Part shown: positions 36,314 to 44,420 of the stretch, piece by piece
Layout of the letters: each line of letters opens with the position of its first letter
How positions within the stretch are numbered: position 1 is the first letter of the stretch
NCBI GenBank assembly: GCA_002342685.1
Contig: DDQN01000014.1
Span: 17,813-81,812, forward strand
Direction of reading: 5' to 3'
Length of the DNA stretch: 64,000 nt
Origin: Vibrio sp. UBA2441
Lineage (GTDB): Bacteria > Pseudomonadota > Gammaproteobacteria > Enterobacterales > Vibrionaceae
Made by a program: the position numbers and the translations under genes
Notes under the pieces: generated by a model
The model's input: only the letters and a program-made list of their open reading frames with translations
Told to the model about the DNA's origin: nothing
The model's database searches: none

Positions 36314-36971
36314 ATTCCTTCCTTTTTTTCAGCTTCTTGCCTACATCATTGAAGGTAGAAATGTGTTCTTCTGCATGAAGTGCTGCGGCTTGCGGATCAT
36401 TATTACATATAGCGTCAACAAGGGGTTGGTGAGCAGCAACAATGCTTTCTGGGTCATAATTTGCCAGGTCAATATTAAAGAAGAGCAGCATCTGGTTAGA
36501 GACATTTCTATATATATTGATTAATCGGCTATTGTCACTTAATGAGACAATCATTGAGTGAAAATCCAGCTCGAACTTACTCTTTCTTTGCGTGGATATC
36601 AGGCTGTTTTTTGCTTCTTGGGCAAACTCATGCATCAAATTGGTGAGCTTGGTTTTTCCTTCACTATCGATTTTGGTCGCGGCTAACCATGCGGATCGTG
36701 ATTCAATAGCAATTCGCAAATGATAGATTTCCCAGACATCGTGCTCATCAATCTCAATAACTTGCCAGCCAACATAAGGTATTTGTACCACTAATCCTTC
36801 ATGCGATAGGGTATTTAATGCCATTCGAATCGTACTTCTTGAAAGTTCCAGCTCTTTGGCCAGAGAACTTTCTACGATTTTTTCACCCATTTTGTATGTT
36901 CCATTCAAGATCAGATCACGCAAATAACTTACTGCCTGCTCTTCAAGACTACTTTTATTAAATTTCGCCAT
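36312..36971 (-). CDS. GntR-family regulator with FCD domain
   Basis: Transcription factor of 219 residues. A winged helix at about 8-75 ('VESSLAKELELSRSTIRMALNTLSHEGLV') is followed by an all-helical FCD domain (about 85-210) with metal-binding-type histidines in 'DFHSMI' and 'AAEEHISTF' context. FCD regulators usually repress sugar-acid or organic-acid genes and release with the ligand. It is divergent from the UxaA-type operon, whose promoter carries two TTGTC-N2-ACAA sites, the type bound by this family. Confidence 0.87.
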   Translation of the reverse strand: MAKFNKSSLEEQAVSYLRDLILNGTYKMGEKIVESSLAKELELSRSTIRMALNTLSHEGLVVQIPYVGWQVIEIDEHDVWEIYHLRIAIESRSAWLAATKIDSEGKTKLTNLMHEFAQEAKNSLISTQRKSKFELDFHSMIVSLSDNSRLINIYRNVSNQMLLFFNIDLANYDPESIVAAHQPLVDAICNNDPQAAALHAEEHISTFNDVGKKLKKRKE

Positions 36972-37078
36972 TATGCCAAACCATCGCTTAAATTTTACTT
37001 AAGTGCTTATCAAGGCTCACTTTTCTTCCTCTATTGTAGAGGATTTTCGCCCAATTCCCTTACAGAAATAACTGTGAC

Positions 37079-37092
37079 GATTGTCTAACAAT
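37079..37092. promoter_or_regulatory. Putative GntR operator 1
   Basis: GATTGTCTAACAAT, a dyad ATTGT-C-N2-ACAAT. It lies 107 bases downstream (in intergenic order) of the regulator start and 128 bases before the dehydratase operon. The same core recurs at 37176. Confidence 0.6.
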
Positions 37093-37157
37093 TTAACAAT
37101 AAAATCCAGAGATGGACTAAATATGATCAATTTCTCATTTCAATGCGACTTTTTTTG

Positions 37158-37190
37158 TATAATTGCCTCACTGTAGATTGTCGGACAATC
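37158..37190 (+). promoter_or_regulatory. Promoter -10 and GntR operator 2 of the UxaA-type operon
   Basis: TATAAT at 37158-37163 is a perfect -10 element. GATTGTCGGACAATC at 37176-37190 is a 15-base near-perfect palindrome placed just after the expected transcription start, where binding would block the polymerase. The small-subunit ATG follows at 37207. Confidence 0.65.
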
Positions 37191-37206
37191 GCCAATAGGT
37201 AACAAG

Positions 37207-37548
37207 ATGAACAATGTAAAAAAAGCCATTCGACTCAATTCGACCGATAACGTGGCGACTTTATTAGCAGATACAACGAAAGGCGACTGGGTAGAAGTTG
37301 TTGATGATAACAACCAGCCCGTCGGTGAATATGAGGCGATGCAGGACATTCCGTTTGGCAACAAGATTGCCTTGCAGGAAATTAATAATCAGCAGGTTAT
37401 CAATAAGGCGGGTTATCCGGTAGGTATTGCCATTTCTCTTATAAGCAAGGGAGATTTGGTTCACGTACAAAACGTCCGAAGTGCTCGGGTAGATATACCA
37501 CAACCCATTATTCAGCAAATTATTCAACAGATGCAGATCGAGTGTTAA
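37207..37548 (+). CDS. UxaA-family dehydratase small subunit (SAF domain)
   Basis: Protein of 113 residues consisting of one SAF domain, the N-terminal module of altronate dehydratase UxaA and the small subunit of split enzymes. 'RLNSTDNVATLLADTTKGDW' opens the domain and 'IPFGNKIALQEI' is the conserved loop. In UxaA/GarD one chain carries both parts; here they are separate genes, as in archaeal-type altronate dehydratase and in (R)-sulfolactate sulfo-lyase SuyAB. Its stop is followed two bases later by the large-subunit ATG. AGGTAAC precedes the start. Confidence 0.8.
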   Translation: MNNVKKAIRLNSTDNVATLLADTTKGDWVEVVDDNNQPVGEYEAMQDIPFGNKIALQEINNQQVINKAGYPVGIAISLISKGDLVHVQNVRSARVDIPQPIIQQIIQQMQIEC

Positions 37549-37550
37549 GC

Positions 37551-38726
37551 ATGCAATATTTTCAAGGTTATAAACGCCCGAATGGGCAGGTAGGCATCCG
37601 TAATCACGTTTTGATTATTGCGATTGATGAATGTGCCGAAGGTATCGCTCAGGCGATCAAACTGAAAGTGCCTGAATGTGTGGTCGTTACTAATCATTAC
37701 ACCTGCATGTATGGCGGTAATGAAGAGATGGTTAATACCATGATTGGCGCTGCGCTCAATCCTAACGTTGCGGCGGTGCTTGTTCTGAACATGGGTTGCG
37801 GAAGTATAGACCCTGCTCTGGTGATCAACCCAATAAAACAAGCAGGAAAAGCGGTATTTAATCTTTCCATTATTAAATCTAAAGGCACTCGTAAAACGAT
37901 TAATGAGGGTGTGCAGCTGTCGAATGAACTGGTCAGCATTGCCAGTAAAATTGAGCCGCAGCCAACCCCTATTTCTGAGCTGGTGGTTGGAATTAAGTGC
38001 GGTGGTTCGGATACCAGCTCCGGTATCGCCTCCAATCCAGCGGTTGGTAACGCAGTCGATCAGCTTGTTGATATTGGCGCAACTTGTATTGCAGGAGAGC
38101 TGATTGAGCTTATTACTTGCGAAGATATTCTACGTGAAAGAGCCGTGAGCAGCGATGTTGCCGATAAAGTCGAAACGTTAATTATGCAAGAAGAGCGACG
38201 CTGGCATATAGAAGGTACCAACGTAGAAACCATGAGTATTGGCAATAGTGTTGGTGGGCTCACGACGCTGGAGGAGAAGGCGTTGGGTGCACTACACAAA
38301 ACCGGCACTCGCCCCATTCAGGGGGTTCTGGAGATCAACCCCAAAGGTATTCAAAAACCGACTAACCCGGGTTTTTATCTTTCTGAAGTAACGCATTTAT
38401 GCGGTGGCTCAGGCATGCATTTCGCCGCGTTAGGCGCACAAGTCATTCTTTGGACAACAGGTGGTGCGGGCTTTAATAACCCTATTGTTCCTGTCATTCG
38501 TGTCAGTGGCAACTCCGCTCAAATTACCGATGATATTGACGTCGATGTAAGCGGAATCATGTCTGCGCAGCAGAGTGTTGTCGAAGGTGGAAAGGCGGTG
38601 TTCGACTGTTTGATTGATGTGATACAAGGTGAAAAAACCGCGATAGAAGATGTTGGTTTTGCATTCTGCTCCCTGTACCAAAAAGACCAGCGTTTAGAGA
38701 AGCTTATCTGTAAAGAATCTTTATAA
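37551..38726 (+). CDS. UxaA-family dehydratase large subunit
   Basis: Protein of about 391 residues corresponding to the catalytic C-terminal part of altronate/galactarate dehydratases (iron-dependent hydro-lyases acting on sugar acids). 'GYKRPNGQVGIRNHVLII' is the invariant entry motif; 'NHYTCMYGG', 'LNMGCGSID', 'GIKCGGSDTSSGIASNPAVG' and 'CGGSGMHFAALGAQV' contain the conserved cysteines and substrate residues. ATG 37551 is preferred over a GTG at 37542. SuyB-type sulfo-lyases share this architecture, so the exact substrate is open. Confidence 0.82.
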   Translation: MQYFQGYKRPNGQVGIRNHVLIIAIDECAEGIAQAIKLKVPECVVVTNHYTCMYGGNEEMVNTMIGAALNPNVAAVLVLNMGCGSIDPALVINPIKQAGKAVFNLSIIKSKGTRKTINEGVQLSNELVSIASKIEPQPTPISELVVGIKCGGSDTSSGIASNPAVGNAVDQLVDIGATCIAGELIELITCEDILRERAVSSDVADKVETLIMQEERRWHIEGTNVETMSIGNSVGGLTTLEEKALGALHKTGTRPIQGVLEINPKGIQKPTNPGFYLSEVTHLCGGSGMHFAALGAQVILWTTGGAGFNNPIVPVIRVSGNSAQITDDIDVDVSGIMSAQQSVVEGGKAVFDCLIDVIQGEKTAIEDVGFAFCSLYQKDQRLEKLICKESL

Positions 38727-38799
38727 CTAAAATTATCGATATTTCAATTACTTAAATAATGGAGCTCTTGCCGAGGTATCGCAAGAGAATGGAAAAGCT

Positions 38800-39921
38800 A
38801 TGCGTATAACAAATATAGAAGTCATCTGCTTGCGCGTCCCAGCCACGAATGAAGTGTGCGAATGGGGCGAAGACGCAGTGATTGTAAAAGTACACACCGA
38901 TCAGGGTATTACCGGAATAGGGGAAGCGGATAGCTCTCCGGCTGTAGTGCGTGCGTGTATCGAAACTCCCCAATCAAACCTCTATTGCTATGGCTTGAAA
39001 GAGTTATTGATCGGTGAGAACCCTTTAGAGATAGAAAAGCTCTGGAACAAGATGTACTGGACATCGAACTACTTTGGTCGCCGAGGGGCGGGTATCCATG
39101 CCATCAGTGCAATAGATATCGCGCTTTGGGATATCGCAGGTCAGTTCTATGGTGTGCCTGTGCATACGTTACTAGGCGGGAAATACCGCGAAAAAATCCA
39201 AGCGTATGGCACGTTTATTCCGGCCAGTAATCCAAAAGATAACCGCGCAATTGCCCGGGGGTTGGTGGAGCAAGGTTTTACCAGTATTAAATTTGGTGGT
39301 GGTGTGTTTGGTGACGATCCAGAAACAGATTACCAAATTGTGAAGAATGTGCGTGAAGCGGTTGGTGATGATATTGATGTTCAAATCGATCTGGCTTCTA
39401 AGTGGCGCACGTCTGGTCACTCCGCGTTTATGTGTAAAAAGCTGGCACCGTTTAACCTCAACTGGGTCGAAGAGCCTGTGTTAGCGGACGATTTAAACGG
39501 ATACGCAAAACTTTCCAATAAAGTGGATGCGAAGCTGGCTGGTGGTGAGTCGCTGACAACACGGTTCGAATTTCAGGCTTTCCTTGAGCAATCTAATGTA
39601 GACATCGTTCAGCCAGATATAACGCGCTGCGGTGGTATTACCGAAATGAAGAAAATTTACGACTTAGCGCAGCTTCATGGCGTTCAGTTCGTTCCTCATG
39701 GATTCAGTACCGGCATTCTGCTAGCTGCGTCCGTTCACTTCTTGGCTGCTTGCGAGCACGGCACTCTCATGGAGTATTCGCAGAGCCAAAGTCCTCTCTT
39801 TACTGACCTTGTCACAAACCGATTGCCATTCGAGAACGGTTTTGTGCCAGTACCTGATAAGCCCGGTTTAGGAATTGAACTGAGTGACTCCATCATTGAG
39901 CAATTTCGAGTCGACGCTTAA
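38800..39921 (+). CDS. Enolase-superfamily (mandelate racemase-like) enzyme
   Basis: Enzyme of 373 residues with an N-terminal capping domain (1-125) and a beta barrel. Metal ligands are Asp197, Glu224 and Glu250; the general base is His300 ('VPHGFSTG'). The usual Lys-x-Lys reads Lys164-Phe-Gly166, so the second lysine is replaced, and the usual Asp-x-Asn reads Asp-Leu-Ala. These features match the MR-like subgroup with 'KFG' motifs seen in several acid-sugar dehydratases. It probably dehydrates or epimerises a hydroxy acid made by or fed to the UxaA-type enzyme; substrate unknown. Confidence 0.8.
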   Translation: MRITNIEVICLRVPATNEVCEWGEDAVIVKVHTDQGITGIGEADSSPAVVRACIETPQSNLYCYGLKELLIGENPLEIEKLWNKMYWTSNYFGRRGAGIHAISAIDIALWDIAGQFYGVPVHTLLGGKYREKIQAYGTFIPASNPKDNRAIARGLVEQGFTSIKFGGGVFGDDPETDYQIVKNVREAVGDDIDVQIDLASKWRTSGHSAFMCKKLAPFNLNWVEEPVLADDLNGYAKLSNKVDAKLAGGESLTTRFEFQAFLEQSNVDIVQPDITRCGGITEMKKIYDLAQLHGVQFVPHGFSTGILLAASVHFLAACEHGTLMEYSQSQSPLFTDLVTNRLPFENGFVPVPDKPGLGIELSDSIIEQFRVDA

Positions 39922-39951
39922 TAAAGTATAAATAAACAGAGAATATTTCCG

Positions 39952-41526
39952 ATGAAACAAAATAATAGACAAATAGATAAACCCTTAATGGTGATAAGTC
40001 TGACCACGATATTTTCTATCGTGGCGGGCCTGTCACTTTTTCCTGAGCAAGGTAACGCGATTGCTAAAACTCTGTTCGGTATCCTGACCGAACAGTTTGG
40101 CGCGGTGTTCTTATTGTTCGGCTTTTTCAGCGTAATCGTGCTTGCATGGATAGCGTTGAGTAAACACGGAAGCATCAAACTAGGTGAGAGCGATCCTCAG
40201 TACTCATTTTTTACCTATCTTGCCATGATGATCTGCGCTGGTTTGGGTTCCGCTACCGTATATTGGGCCTTCGTTGAGTGGGGTTATTACTACATGGGGC
40301 CGCCAATGGGCATAGAGCCTTACTCAACAACGGCCGCTGAGTGGGCAACCAGTTACAATATGTTCCATTGGGGCATCTCTGCATGGTCATTGTATTGTAT
40401 TGCTTCTCTGCCTGTGGCTTATTCTTTCCATGTGCGCAAAAACCCACAGCTTAAACTAAGTGCAGTGTGTGAAAGCATTATGGGGCGCTACTACAACCCA
40501 GTTGTTGGTAAAGTAATTGACACCATCTTTATCTTTAGCTGCGTTGGTGCAATGGGCATTACGCTAGGCCTGAGTGTACCAATGGTAACAGAGGGCATTG
40601 CCTCATTATTTGGTATGCAGGGCAGCTTTGCCATGAACGTTGCTTTAATGCTGGCCATTACGGCGCTCTTTACCGTGAGCTCTTACGTTGGTATCGAAAA
40701 AGGCATGGCGAAGCTGAGTGACATGAATACCAAGCTTGCGGTGGTATTTGTCCTTCTCGTTCTGATAGTTGGTCCTACGACGTTTATCATTGACCAAATG
40801 ACTAATGGTTATGGTCTGATGCTACAAAACTTTATCCGTATGAGCTTGTGGACAGACCCTGTTGAAGGTGGTTCATTCCCGACGTCGTGGACGGTATTCT
40901 ACTGGGCTTACTGGATGACCTACGTACCATTTATGGCACTGTTTGTAACTAAGGTTTCTAAAGGTCGTACACTGAAAGAAGTTATTACTAGTATGGTTCT
41001 GGGCGGAAGTGCAGGTTGCTTTATCTTCTTCGGTGTACTGGGAAGCTTTAGTATGAGCACGCACTTAAATGAGCTGGTGAATGTTACCGAGTCTTTATCA
41101 ACCGCAGGGGGAGCTGCTACTGTTATTGCGGTACTGAATACTCTGCCGATGAGCGCGTTATTCATCGTTATCTTTGCGGTGATGTCTACCTTGTTCTTGG
41201 CAACGACGCTGGACTCGGCTTCATTTACTCTGGCGGCTACAGCGGCAAACCAGTTAGATGAAGATGCTAACCCACCAACCGCTCTGCGTTTGTTCTGGTG
41301 TGTGATATTGGCGGCCGTTCCATTGACCATGATGTTTATTGATGCTCCATTGAGCACCATTCAGACATTAGCTATTGTGACGTCACTTCCGTTGATGATC
41401 GTTATCTTCATTATGCTATATGGCTTCTTCAAGTGGCTAGGTGGGCATGAAGAAAAAATGCAGAAACAGCAACAACCTGCAGTTCAGGAAACAGAAGATA
41501 GCTTGATACTTCAAAAAGAATATTAA
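39952..41526 (+). CDS. BCCT transporter, CaiT-like
   Basis: Inner membrane transporter of 524 residues with 12 helices. The stretch 'YYYMGPPMGIEPYSTTA...SYNMFHWG' resembles the carnitine/gamma-butyrobetaine antiporter CaiT. In helix 8, 'WTVFYWAYWMTYVPF' keeps three of the four substrate aromatics that I recall for CaiT (Trp316, Trp324, Tyr327), with Trp323 changed to Tyr. It should therefore carry a trimethylammonium compound. The glycine stretch is AGLGSAT rather than the GMGIG of Na+-coupled BetP. It ends the operon, implying a betaine as substrate of the upstream enzymes. Confidence 0.85.
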   Translation: MKQNNRQIDKPLMVISLTTIFSIVAGLSLFPEQGNAIAKTLFGILTEQFGAVFLLFGFFSVIVLAWIALSKHGSIKLGESDPQYSFFTYLAMMICAGLGSATVYWAFVEWGYYYMGPPMGIEPYSTTAAEWATSYNMFHWGISAWSLYCIASLPVAYSFHVRKNPQLKLSAVCESIMGRYYNPVVGKVIDTIFIFSCVGAMGITLGLSVPMVTEGIASLFGMQGSFAMNVALMLAITALFTVSSYVGIEKGMAKLSDMNTKLAVVFVLLVLIVGPTTFIIDQMTNGYGLMLQNFIRMSLWTDPVEGGSFPTSWTVFYWAYWMTYVPFMALFVTKVSKGRTLKEVITSMVLGGSAGCFIFFGVLGSFSMSTHLNELVNVTESLSTAGGAATVIAVLNTLPMSALFIVIFAVMSTLFLATTLDSASFTLAATAANQLDEDANPPTALRLFWCVILAAVPLTMMFIDAPLSTIQTLAIVTSLPLMIVIFIMLYGFFKWLGGHEEKMQKQQQPAVQETEDSLILQKEY

Positions 41527-41559
41527 CCAGGTGAGTTAACTTATTTTTGAATTAACTAG

Positions 41560-41579
41560 CAGCCCTCTTCGGAGGGCTG
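41560..41579 (+). terminator. Hairpin with UUCG tetraloop after the BCCT gene
   Basis: Perfect stem CAGCCCTC / GAGGGCTG closed by TTCG, 34 bases after the stop. Only a weak T stretch follows, but the stem is very stable; it separates the operon from a convergent gene. Confidence 0.7.
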
Positions 41580-41587
41580 TGTTGATC

Positions 41588-42004
41588 TTAATGTTGCATA
41601 TTTTCTTTCTTATAGTGCGAAAGCAGTGAAAGTAAAAATAAGAATATTTCAGTATTTAACTGATGATATCTGGTGGTATTGTCGGCTACAGAACAAAGAA
41701 TAAACGCTTCGCATAGCAGGTCAGAAGGTGCATTATCTCGCTCAATCTTATGCTTGATCACAACCCCATTATTAAAATGGTAAGTTTTTTCAATCTTATT
41801 TACTTCGATTTCACCATTAATATAGCCACCAGTTTTATGAGATTCACTGACAATTGATACGACAGCTTTTTGCTTATTGATAGCTTTGATATAAGAAGTT
41901 AGTGTATTCATAAAACTTTCAGAGCATAGATGGCCAATGTGAATTTGCAGGAAAATCAATTTATTACTTCGATCTACCTTACAGATAACGCGGGTTATGC
42001 CCAA
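41588..42004 (-). CDS. Hypothetical protein, possibly small cytoplasmic
   Basis: Open frame of 138 residues that I do not recognise. It looks like a folded alpha/beta protein: 'RVICKVDRSNKLIFLQIHIGHL' suggests strands and the C terminus is helical ('NTEIFLFLLSLLSHYKKENMQH'). No signal peptide or known motif is seen and no strong ribosome site precedes the ATG. It is convergent with the BCCT operon and isolated from other genes. Confidence 0.55.
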   Translation of the reverse strand: MGITRVICKVDRSNKLIFLQIHIGHLCSESFMNTLTSYIKAINKQKAVVSIVSESHKTGGYINGEIEVNKIEKTYHFNNGVVIKHKIERDNAPSDLLCEAFILCSVADNTTRYHQLNTEIFLFLLSLLSHYKKENMQH

Positions 42005-42212
42005 GGCTTTGGGGCTATTAGAAAGAATCCTAAATCACTTATCTCCGTCACTGAGTCAGCCAGTTTGGGCTGACTTGTTTTTGCCCCATTCGGTGTTACG
42101 TTTGATTTAATTTCCACATGACTATCTAGTTATTTAGCATACTTTCTCTGATGAATTGTGGGTGCAGGTGTTATTGTAAATTGCTGCGATATAGCGCTTA
42201 TTGGAGAGTGAT

Positions 42213-42977
42213 ATGGAAGGTGTTGTTAGGGTTGCTTTGGCTCAATATAGAGTTAAAAGCAGAAATATTGCAGTGAACATGGAATCTCACAAAGAGCTAT
42301 GTGTACAAGCAGCACATCTAGGTGCGAATATAATCACATTCCCTGAGTTGTCGTTGACAGGCTATGAACCCGAACTGTTAGCCGAATTAGCAATAAGTCG
42401 CTCATCACCGTTGATTGAAGATCTGTCTGGCACTGCTGTTTCAAGTGGTTTGACAATTATTGTTGGATGCCCTTTAAGAAGCGAGCACGTAACTCCTTAC
42501 ATTGCGGCTGTTATTTTACATCCTAACGGAGAGGTAGATTACTACCAAAAGCAATATCTTCATCAAGGAGAAAATGAATATTGCGTTGCTGGTGAAGAGA
42601 ATTATTTTTTTAGCGTTAATAATGTGAAGATTGGACTCGAAGTTTGTGCCGATTTTACTGAGCCAATGCATTACAGCGATGCCAAGGCAGCAAATGTTGA
42701 TATATACCTAGTAAGTGCGCTGATTTCAAAAAGCGGTTTCTCACTAGATAGTGAATTGCTATCAAGTATTGCAAAGAACCTTGATGTACCAGTCTTGCTG
42801 TCAAACTTTGTTGGAGAAACAGGTGGTTGGGACACTGCTGGAAAATCTAGTGTTTGGGATAGTGGAGGTGAGATAGTTGTTCAAGGCAGCGAGAAGCTGG
42901 AGGGTGTCACGGTGTGCACAATTACGAGCGATAAAATTGATAACATGTACTTTCAACCACTGCACAAAGGTAGCTAG
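42213..42977 (+). CDS. Carbon-nitrogen hydrolase (nitrilase superfamily)
   Basis: Enzyme of 254 residues. The Glu-Lys-Cys triad is intact: Glu45 in 'TFPELSLTGYE', Lys113 in 'YYQKQYLH' and Cys145 in 'GLEVCADFTEP'. Nitrilase-fold amidases cleave amide or carbamoyl bonds in the cytoplasm. The ATG at 42213 has GGAG seven bases upstream; the TTG at 42201 lies before that site. Single gene, no obvious partner; substrate unknown. Confidence 0.85.
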   Translation: MEGVVRVALAQYRVKSRNIAVNMESHKELCVQAAHLGANIITFPELSLTGYEPELLAELAISRSSPLIEDLSGTAVSSGLTIIVGCPLRSEHVTPYIAAVILHPNGEVDYYQKQYLHQGENEYCVAGEENYFFSVNNVKIGLEVCADFTEPMHYSDAKAANVDIYLVSALISKSGFSLDSELLSSIAKNLDVPVLLSNFVGETGGWDTAGKSSVWDSGGEIVVQGSEKLEGVTVCTITSDKIDNMYFQPLHKGS

Positions 42978-43403
42978 GCAAACAGATCTTTTCAACCTAT
43001 CTAGCCAGAACGTTGTAGGCGATGCTTTCTAGCTCGAAATTACCCCATTGTGTGTTTCGACCGATTGAACACACTCTTCACCAGAGCATCATTTGACTTA
43101 CTTTTTTTCATGCTTAGAACTCTAACTATCTAACCAAACTTGCTAATCCACTACAAAGACTCTTTTCTAAATTGATTCCGATGTATGGATAATTCATTTG
43201 ACACTTTTCTTTTAACGATAAACTTCAAATCAGTTTAGTGGTGGAGAGAGACGTACCATGTAATTAACCGATTTATCTTTAACTTTCTTTACCATACACC
43301 TAGTGAATACCCCGCAATAATTTATTCCATGTTATTGATAAACAAGGGTAGAAGTTTGCTTGCTAAGCTTCATTTAGAATTTCAATTACTTGTCGAACTC
43401 AAA

Positions 43404-43420
43404 GTTCCACAATGCGGGAT
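43404..43420. promoter_or_regulatory. IclR-type operator 1
   Basis: GTTCCACAATGCGGGAT, an imperfect palindrome of the form TTCC-N-CAATG-N-GGAA seen for many IclR-family regulators. It lies 91 bases before the regulator ATG and 21 bases (two helical turns) before operator 2. Confidence 0.6.
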
Positions 43421-43424
43421 TGTT

Positions 43425-43441
43425 GTATCGCAATGTGGAAT
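43425..43441. promoter_or_regulatory. IclR-type operator 2
   Basis: GTATCGCAATGTGGAAT, matching operator 1 at 12 of 17 positions with the CAATG core intact and the opposite half-site stronger. The two together form an outer palindrome TTCCACA...TGTGGAA. Confidence 0.6.
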
Positions 43442-43510
43442 ATTGACGGTCGTCACATTAACACTTTTAGCAGACATGTATATTTTTTAACATCAACATG
43501 AGGTCGTTTC

Positions 43511-44236
43511 ATGAGCAAAGTACAAGGTAACCAGGCATTAGCCAAAGCATTCGCTGTCATCGATTCGGTCGCCGATGGGCATCGAAATTTGAAGGATATT
43601 TGCGAACAATTAGAACTGCCTAAGTCGACAGTTCACCGTATTTTGCAAGGGTTAATTGAAGCGCGATATATCCGAGAAGTGAAAGGTATTGGCTTGGTTC
43701 TCGGTACTAAGATGATACAACTTGGTATTCGAGCTCAGGCAGACATGCCACTAAAAGAGATTGCTAAGCCATACATAAGAGAGCTTGCGCAGCTCACTCA
43801 AGATACCGTGCATCTCGGCATTAAAGATGAAGATGAGATTTTTTACCTCGATAAGATACCTGGACAGCGCCATGTTCAGATGCGCTCTCAAGTCGGGGAC
43901 CGACTTCCACTCGCCGCAACTGGAGTAGGGAAAGCTTTAATGTTGGATATGCCAAAGATGGAATGGCAGAGGCTAATCAGCAACCAAACGATATTAGATG
44001 TCGAACAAATGATGAATCGCATGGAACAATATGCCAAAGGTGGTTACAGCTTTGATTTAGAAGACAATGACGACTTAGTTAGATGTGTTGCTGTTCCGAT
44101 TAGAAATAAAAACGGAAATATTATAGCTGCGATATCAGTGACCAGTATAAAAGATTATATGGATAATGAGAGAATGAATGAATTAATTCCCGTCATCCAA
44201 AGCTATAGCCAAAAAATCTCAGAGCGACTTAATTAA
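43511..44236 (+). CDS. IclR-family regulator of the sugar-acid cluster
   Basis: Regulator of 241 residues. The winged helix is at about 8-65 ('LKDICEQLELPKSTVHRILQGLIEARYI') and the effector-binding domain at about 80-240 with 'DRLPLAATGVGKALML' and 'CVAVPIRNKNGNIIAAISVTS' signatures. Close in style to KdgR-type IclR proteins that respond to 2-keto-3-deoxy sugar acids. GAGGT precedes the ATG. It heads, on the same strand, a transporter-dehydratase-DgoK-DgoA set and has tandem operators in its own promoter, so autoregulation is likely. Confidence 0.87.
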   Translation: MSKVQGNQALAKAFAVIDSVADGHRNLKDICEQLELPKSTVHRILQGLIEARYIREVKGIGLVLGTKMIQLGIRAQADMPLKEIAKPYIRELAQLTQDTVHLGIKDEDEIFYLDKIPGQRHVQMRSQVGDRLPLAATGVGKALMLDMPKMEWQRLISNQTILDVEQMMNRMEQYAKGGYSFDLEDNDDLVRCVAVPIRNKNGNIIAAISVTSIKDYMDNERMNELIPVIQSYSQKISERLN

Positions 44237-44420
44237 CCTCTGAATTAACTAACTTATTTAATGATATTTAGATAATGACTTATCTGAATGATTAATTAGG
44301 TCTCTTAATTAAATTTAGAATTAATCAATTTATTTTAGAATGTGCAGTTAATTAAGCTGCTTTATATGAACCCTATGCGAAGCCAGAGAAGCTTCTCCCT
44401 AATGTAATAAGGTCAAGACA

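Larger units (their letters stand above)
42978..43510. other. Long intergenic region before the IclR regulator
   Basis: About 530 bases without a supported gene. The last part carries two tandem IclR-type operators (43404-43441). The first 200 bases are of mixed composition and hold no frame that I can defend; the middle is AT-rich. Confidence 0.55.

Noticed and set aside
36288..36524. 78-codon frame opposite the GntR regulator
   Set aside because: Runs through the shared terminator and lies antisense to a well-supported gene.
42978..43200. Possible transposase remnant on the minus strand
   Set aside because: Short stretches look coding in places but frames break at once and no transposase motif (DDE, HTH) or terminal repeat is visible.
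44386..44397. 12-bp palindrome GAGAAGCTTCTC before tctC as an operator
   Set aside because: A single copy close to the ribosome site, unlike the IclR operators; no support beyond symmetry.
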